The translations under genes and the position numbers were made by a program. Below the pieces are notes generated by a model, which was given only the letters and a program-made list of their open reading frames with translations, was not told the origin of the DNA and ran no database searches. From CANHEE01 sp043777755 (lineage in GTDB: Bacteria; Bacteroidota; Bacteroidia; Chitinophagales; Saprospiraceae), in assembly GCA_043777755.1 (NCBI GenBank), contig JAYWHK010000188.1, forward strand, positions 1-8,780: a stretch of DNA of 8,780 nt. The letters run 5' to 3'. This document shows, in pieces, positions 6,843-8,780 of this stretch (the first letter of the stretch is position 1; the number at the start of each line of letters is the position of its first letter).

Positions 6843-8615
6843 ATGACAAAAAATCTATTGTTCTTTTTTTCGCTTGTATTGCTTTTTGCTTGCGGAGAAA
6901 AAAAATCAAACACCACAGCACCAATTGCTGACAGTCAGGAAGTTAAACAAATTGCTGACAACTATTACGAAGACCGTTTGAAACTCTATCCTTTTGAGGC
7001 AACGATGCAAGGCGATGAGCGTTACAACGACCTTATGCCCATTGACATTTCGGAATCTCATCGTGCTTTGTTGCGTAATTTTTATACAAAATACAAGGGA
7101 GAAATTGCGAAAATTGACGCCACAAAGCTCAATGCCAACGACAAAATGTCTTATGATATTTTGAAATGGGAATGTGACATTAACTTAGAAGACTTGTCTT
7201 TTCCTGAGCATTTGATGCCGCTTAATCAATTTGATTGCATGACGCTGAGTTTGCCTCAAGTTGGAAGCGGTGAAGGCGCACAACCTTTCAAAACGGTTAA
7301 AGATTATGACAATTGGTTGAAACGTTTGTCAGTACTTCCTGCTTGGTCGGATACGGCGTTGGTCAATATGCGCAAAGGTATTGCAACTGGTTGGGTTTTA
7401 CCTAAATCATTGATTGTCAAAATGATACCTCAATTAAAAGATGTTGTTGCTCCTATTGAAAAGAGTATTTTTTATGCTCCAATTATGAAAATGCCAAGTG
7501 ATTTTTCGGCAGATGACAAAAAACGTTTGACCGCTGAATACAGTGCCGCCATCAAAAATTGGGTAAATCCTTCTTATCAAAAATTACATGATTTTGTCAA
7601 AAAAGAATATTTACCTGTTGGCAGAGCGACAAGTGGCGTAGGCGTTATGCCCAATGGTGATGCTTATTATCGCCATACGGCAAAACTTTGGACAACAACA
7701 GAAATGACACCTGACGAAATTTTTGCTTTGGGAGAAAGCGAAGTGGCTCGAATCCGTACAGAAATGGAAAAAATCAAAGAGCAAGTTGGTTTTAAAGGCG
7801 ATTTGAAAGCATTTTTTGCCCACGTGAATACGCTTCCCGCTTTACGTCCATTCAAGGAAGACCAAGCTGTAATTGATAATTTTTCAAAAATTCATGACAA
7901 AATGAAGCCTCAATTGGCTAAATTGTTTGATTTAGTACCAAAATCAGCATTTCAAATCAAGCAAACCGAAGCATTTCGTGAAGCGTCTGCAAGTGCTGAA
8001 TATATGCAAGGTTCGCCAGATGGTGTTACCCGTCCTGGCACTTTTTATTGCCCTGTTTTGAAACCAGAAGAATACAATACGTTTCAAGATGAAGCCTTAT
8101 TTTTGCACGAAGCGATTCCTGGACATCATTATCAGTGCAGTTTGCAACAAGAAAATGAAAAATTGCCAAAATTCCGTCGCTTTTTGTGGTATGGCGCTTA
8201 TGGCGAAGGCTGGGCTTTATACACGGAAAGTTTGGGGAAAGAATTGGGCTTATACGATGACCCTTACCAATATTTTGGTCGTTTGGGTATGGAAATGCAC
8301 CGTGCCATTCGTTTGGTGGTGGACGTAGGGATTCATGCCAAAGGTTGGAGTCGTGAAAAAGCTGTCCAATATTCTCTTGACAATGAAGCGGAAACCGAAG
8401 CGAATACTATTGCAGAAATTGAGCGTTATATGGCAAACCAAGGTCAAGCCTTGTCGTATAAAGTTGGACAATTGAAAATCAGACAGTTACGCACAGAAGC
8501 AGAACAGAAAAAAGGTGAAAAATTTGACATTAAATCTTTCCACAACGAAACGTTGAAGTATGGTTGTTTGCCTTTAAAAGTTTATGAAAATGCTATCAAA
8601 GAATGGATGAAATAA
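6843..8615 (+). CDS. DUF885-family lipoprotein, putative metallopeptidase
   Basis: This is a 590-aa predicted lipoprotein. The signal sequence ends in the lipobox LFAC with Cys17 as the lipidated residue, so the mature protein is held to a membrane in the cell envelope. The body matches the DUF885 family, usually about 550-600 aa. Key segments are FLHEAIPGHHYQ (420-431) and YGEGWALYTESLG (453-465), followed by the late NEAETEANTIAEIERYMANQGQALSYKVGQ stretch. HExxPGHH with a downstream Glu resembles the metal site of gluzincin peptidases, with Pro replacing the second His of a classic HExxH. Peptidase activity is therefore an inference, and substrate is unknown. No acidic surface-export signal follows the Cys (CGEKKSN). 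ATG 6843 directly precedes the signal sequence. The gene starts 174 bases after the ATPase on the same strand, so cotranscription is possible but not shown. Confidence 0.88.
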   Translation: MTKNLLFFFSLVLLFACGEKKSNTTAPIADSQEVKQIADNYYEDRLKLYPFEATMQGDERYNDLMPIDISESHRALLRNFYTKYKGEIAKIDATKLNANDKMSYDILKWECDINLEDLSFPEHLMPLNQFDCMTLSLPQVGSGEGAQPFKTVKDYDNWLKRLSVLPAWSDTALVNMRKGIATGWVLPKSLIVKMIPQLKDVVAPIEKSIFYAPIMKMPSDFSADDKKRLTAEYSAAIKNWVNPSYQKLHDFVKKEYLPVGRATSGVGVMPNGDAYYRHTAKLWTTTEMTPDEIFALGESEVARIRTEMEKIKEQVGFKGDLKAFFAHVNTLPALRPFKEDQAVIDNFSKIHDKMKPQLAKLFDLVPKSAFQIKQTEAFREASASAEYMQGSPDGVTRPGTFYCPVLKPEEYNTFQDEALFLHEAIPGHHYQCSLQQENEKLPKFRRFLWYGAYGEGWALYTESLGKELGLYDDPYQYFGRLGMEMHRAIRLVVDVGIHAKGWSREKAVQYSLDNEAETEANTIAEIERYMANQGQALSYKVGQLKIRQLRTEAEQKKGEKFDIKSFHNETLKYGCLPLKVYENAIKEWMK

Positions 8616-8626
8616 TCTGTAGGGGC

Positions 8627-8678
8627 GACTTTAGTCGCACACGCTACGTTGGCAAACGTAGGATGTGCGACTGAAGTC
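8627..8678. repeat. Long imperfect palindrome after the DUF885 gene
   Basis: GACTTTAGTCGCACA (8627-8641) pairs with TGTGCGACTGAAGTC (8664-8678), 15 pairs with one G-T. Inside, CTACGTT (8644-8650) pairs with AACGTAG (8655-8661) around a GGCA loop; a 2x2 mismatch separates the two stems. It begins 12 bases after the stop codon. The form and the lead GTAGGGGCGACT fit a dispersed REP-like intergenic palindrome. No strong U-tract follows, so it is a poor intrinsic terminator, though it could stabilise the mRNA end. Confidence 0.7.
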
Positions 8679-8698
8679 ATTTCTTAGAGTATGTTTAA

Positions 8699-8732
8699 AA
8701 ATTAAAATAAAGTCCTGACTTTATTTTAATTT
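8699..8732. terminator. AT-rich perfect hairpin, probable bidirectional terminator
   Basis: AAATTAAAATAAAGTC (8699-8714) and GACTTTATTTTAATTT (8717-8732) are exact reverse complements separated by two bases; in practice the loop would be CCTG. The stem is weak apart from the GTC/GAC tip, but the 3' arm is T-rich. It lies 84 bases past the DUF885 stop and is the best terminator candidate for that gene. A binding site for a dimeric regulator is an alternative. Confidence 0.45.
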
Positions 8733-8780
8733 AAAATCAGAATAAAATTTGGTAAAAAAAGATTAAAAAATGAGAATTAG

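Noticed and set aside
8770..8780. ATG at 8770 as the start of a next gene
   Set aside because: Only three codons are inside the window and no clear promoter match precedes it.

Overview
The window is AT-rich DNA from a member of the Bacteroidota. Three things support this. It encodes a type IX secretion (T9SS) type B cargo with a gliding-motility-type C-terminal domain, and beside it a PorP/SprF-family outer-membrane protein. Its promoters fit the Bacteroidota pattern (TTG/TTTG, about 20 bp, TAnnTTTG) and starts lack strong Shine-Dalgarno sites. The order or genus cannot be fixed from this sequence.

Layout. Bases 11-467 hold an internally deleted IS3-family element: the start of OrfA is joined in frame to the end of OrfB. 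Bases 468-888 are non-coding and hold a MITE-like inverted-repeat unit (558-672) and a perfect 20-bp-stem bidirectional terminator (725-770). Bases 889-5370, minus strand, form what looks like one complete three-gene transcription unit. Its promoter lies at 5415-5447 and its terminator at 725-770. In transcription order the genes encode a 387-aa exported surface-type protein, a 420-aa T9SS type B cargo with a PKD-like segment and two SprB-type repeats, and a 649-aa PorP/SprF barrel fused to six thrombospondin type 3 repeats and an OmpA peptidoglycan-binding domain. From the intergenic space at 5371-5591 a divergent promoter drives a MoxR-type AAA+ ATPase (5592-6668). It resembles the YehL-like ATPases that normally sit beside SWIM, DUF5682 and VWA genes, but none of those follows here. 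A DUF885 lipoprotein, a putative metallopeptidase, follows at 6843-8615. The end of the window holds two strong hairpins, one of them a dispersed-repeat-like palindrome.

How the genes may work together. PorP/SprF proteins are commonly encoded beside type B T9SS cargo and are thought to be needed to secrete or attach it. Here the PorP-like barrel also carries a calcium-binding TSP3 stalk and an OmpA domain with both peptidoglycan-contact residues in place. The three-gene operon therefore looks like a self-contained module: surface cargo, a dedicated outer-membrane partner and an anchor to the cell wall, plus one exported protein of unknown role. This is the most interesting unit in the window. 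The ATPase and the DUF885 lipoprotein have no evident functional link to it.
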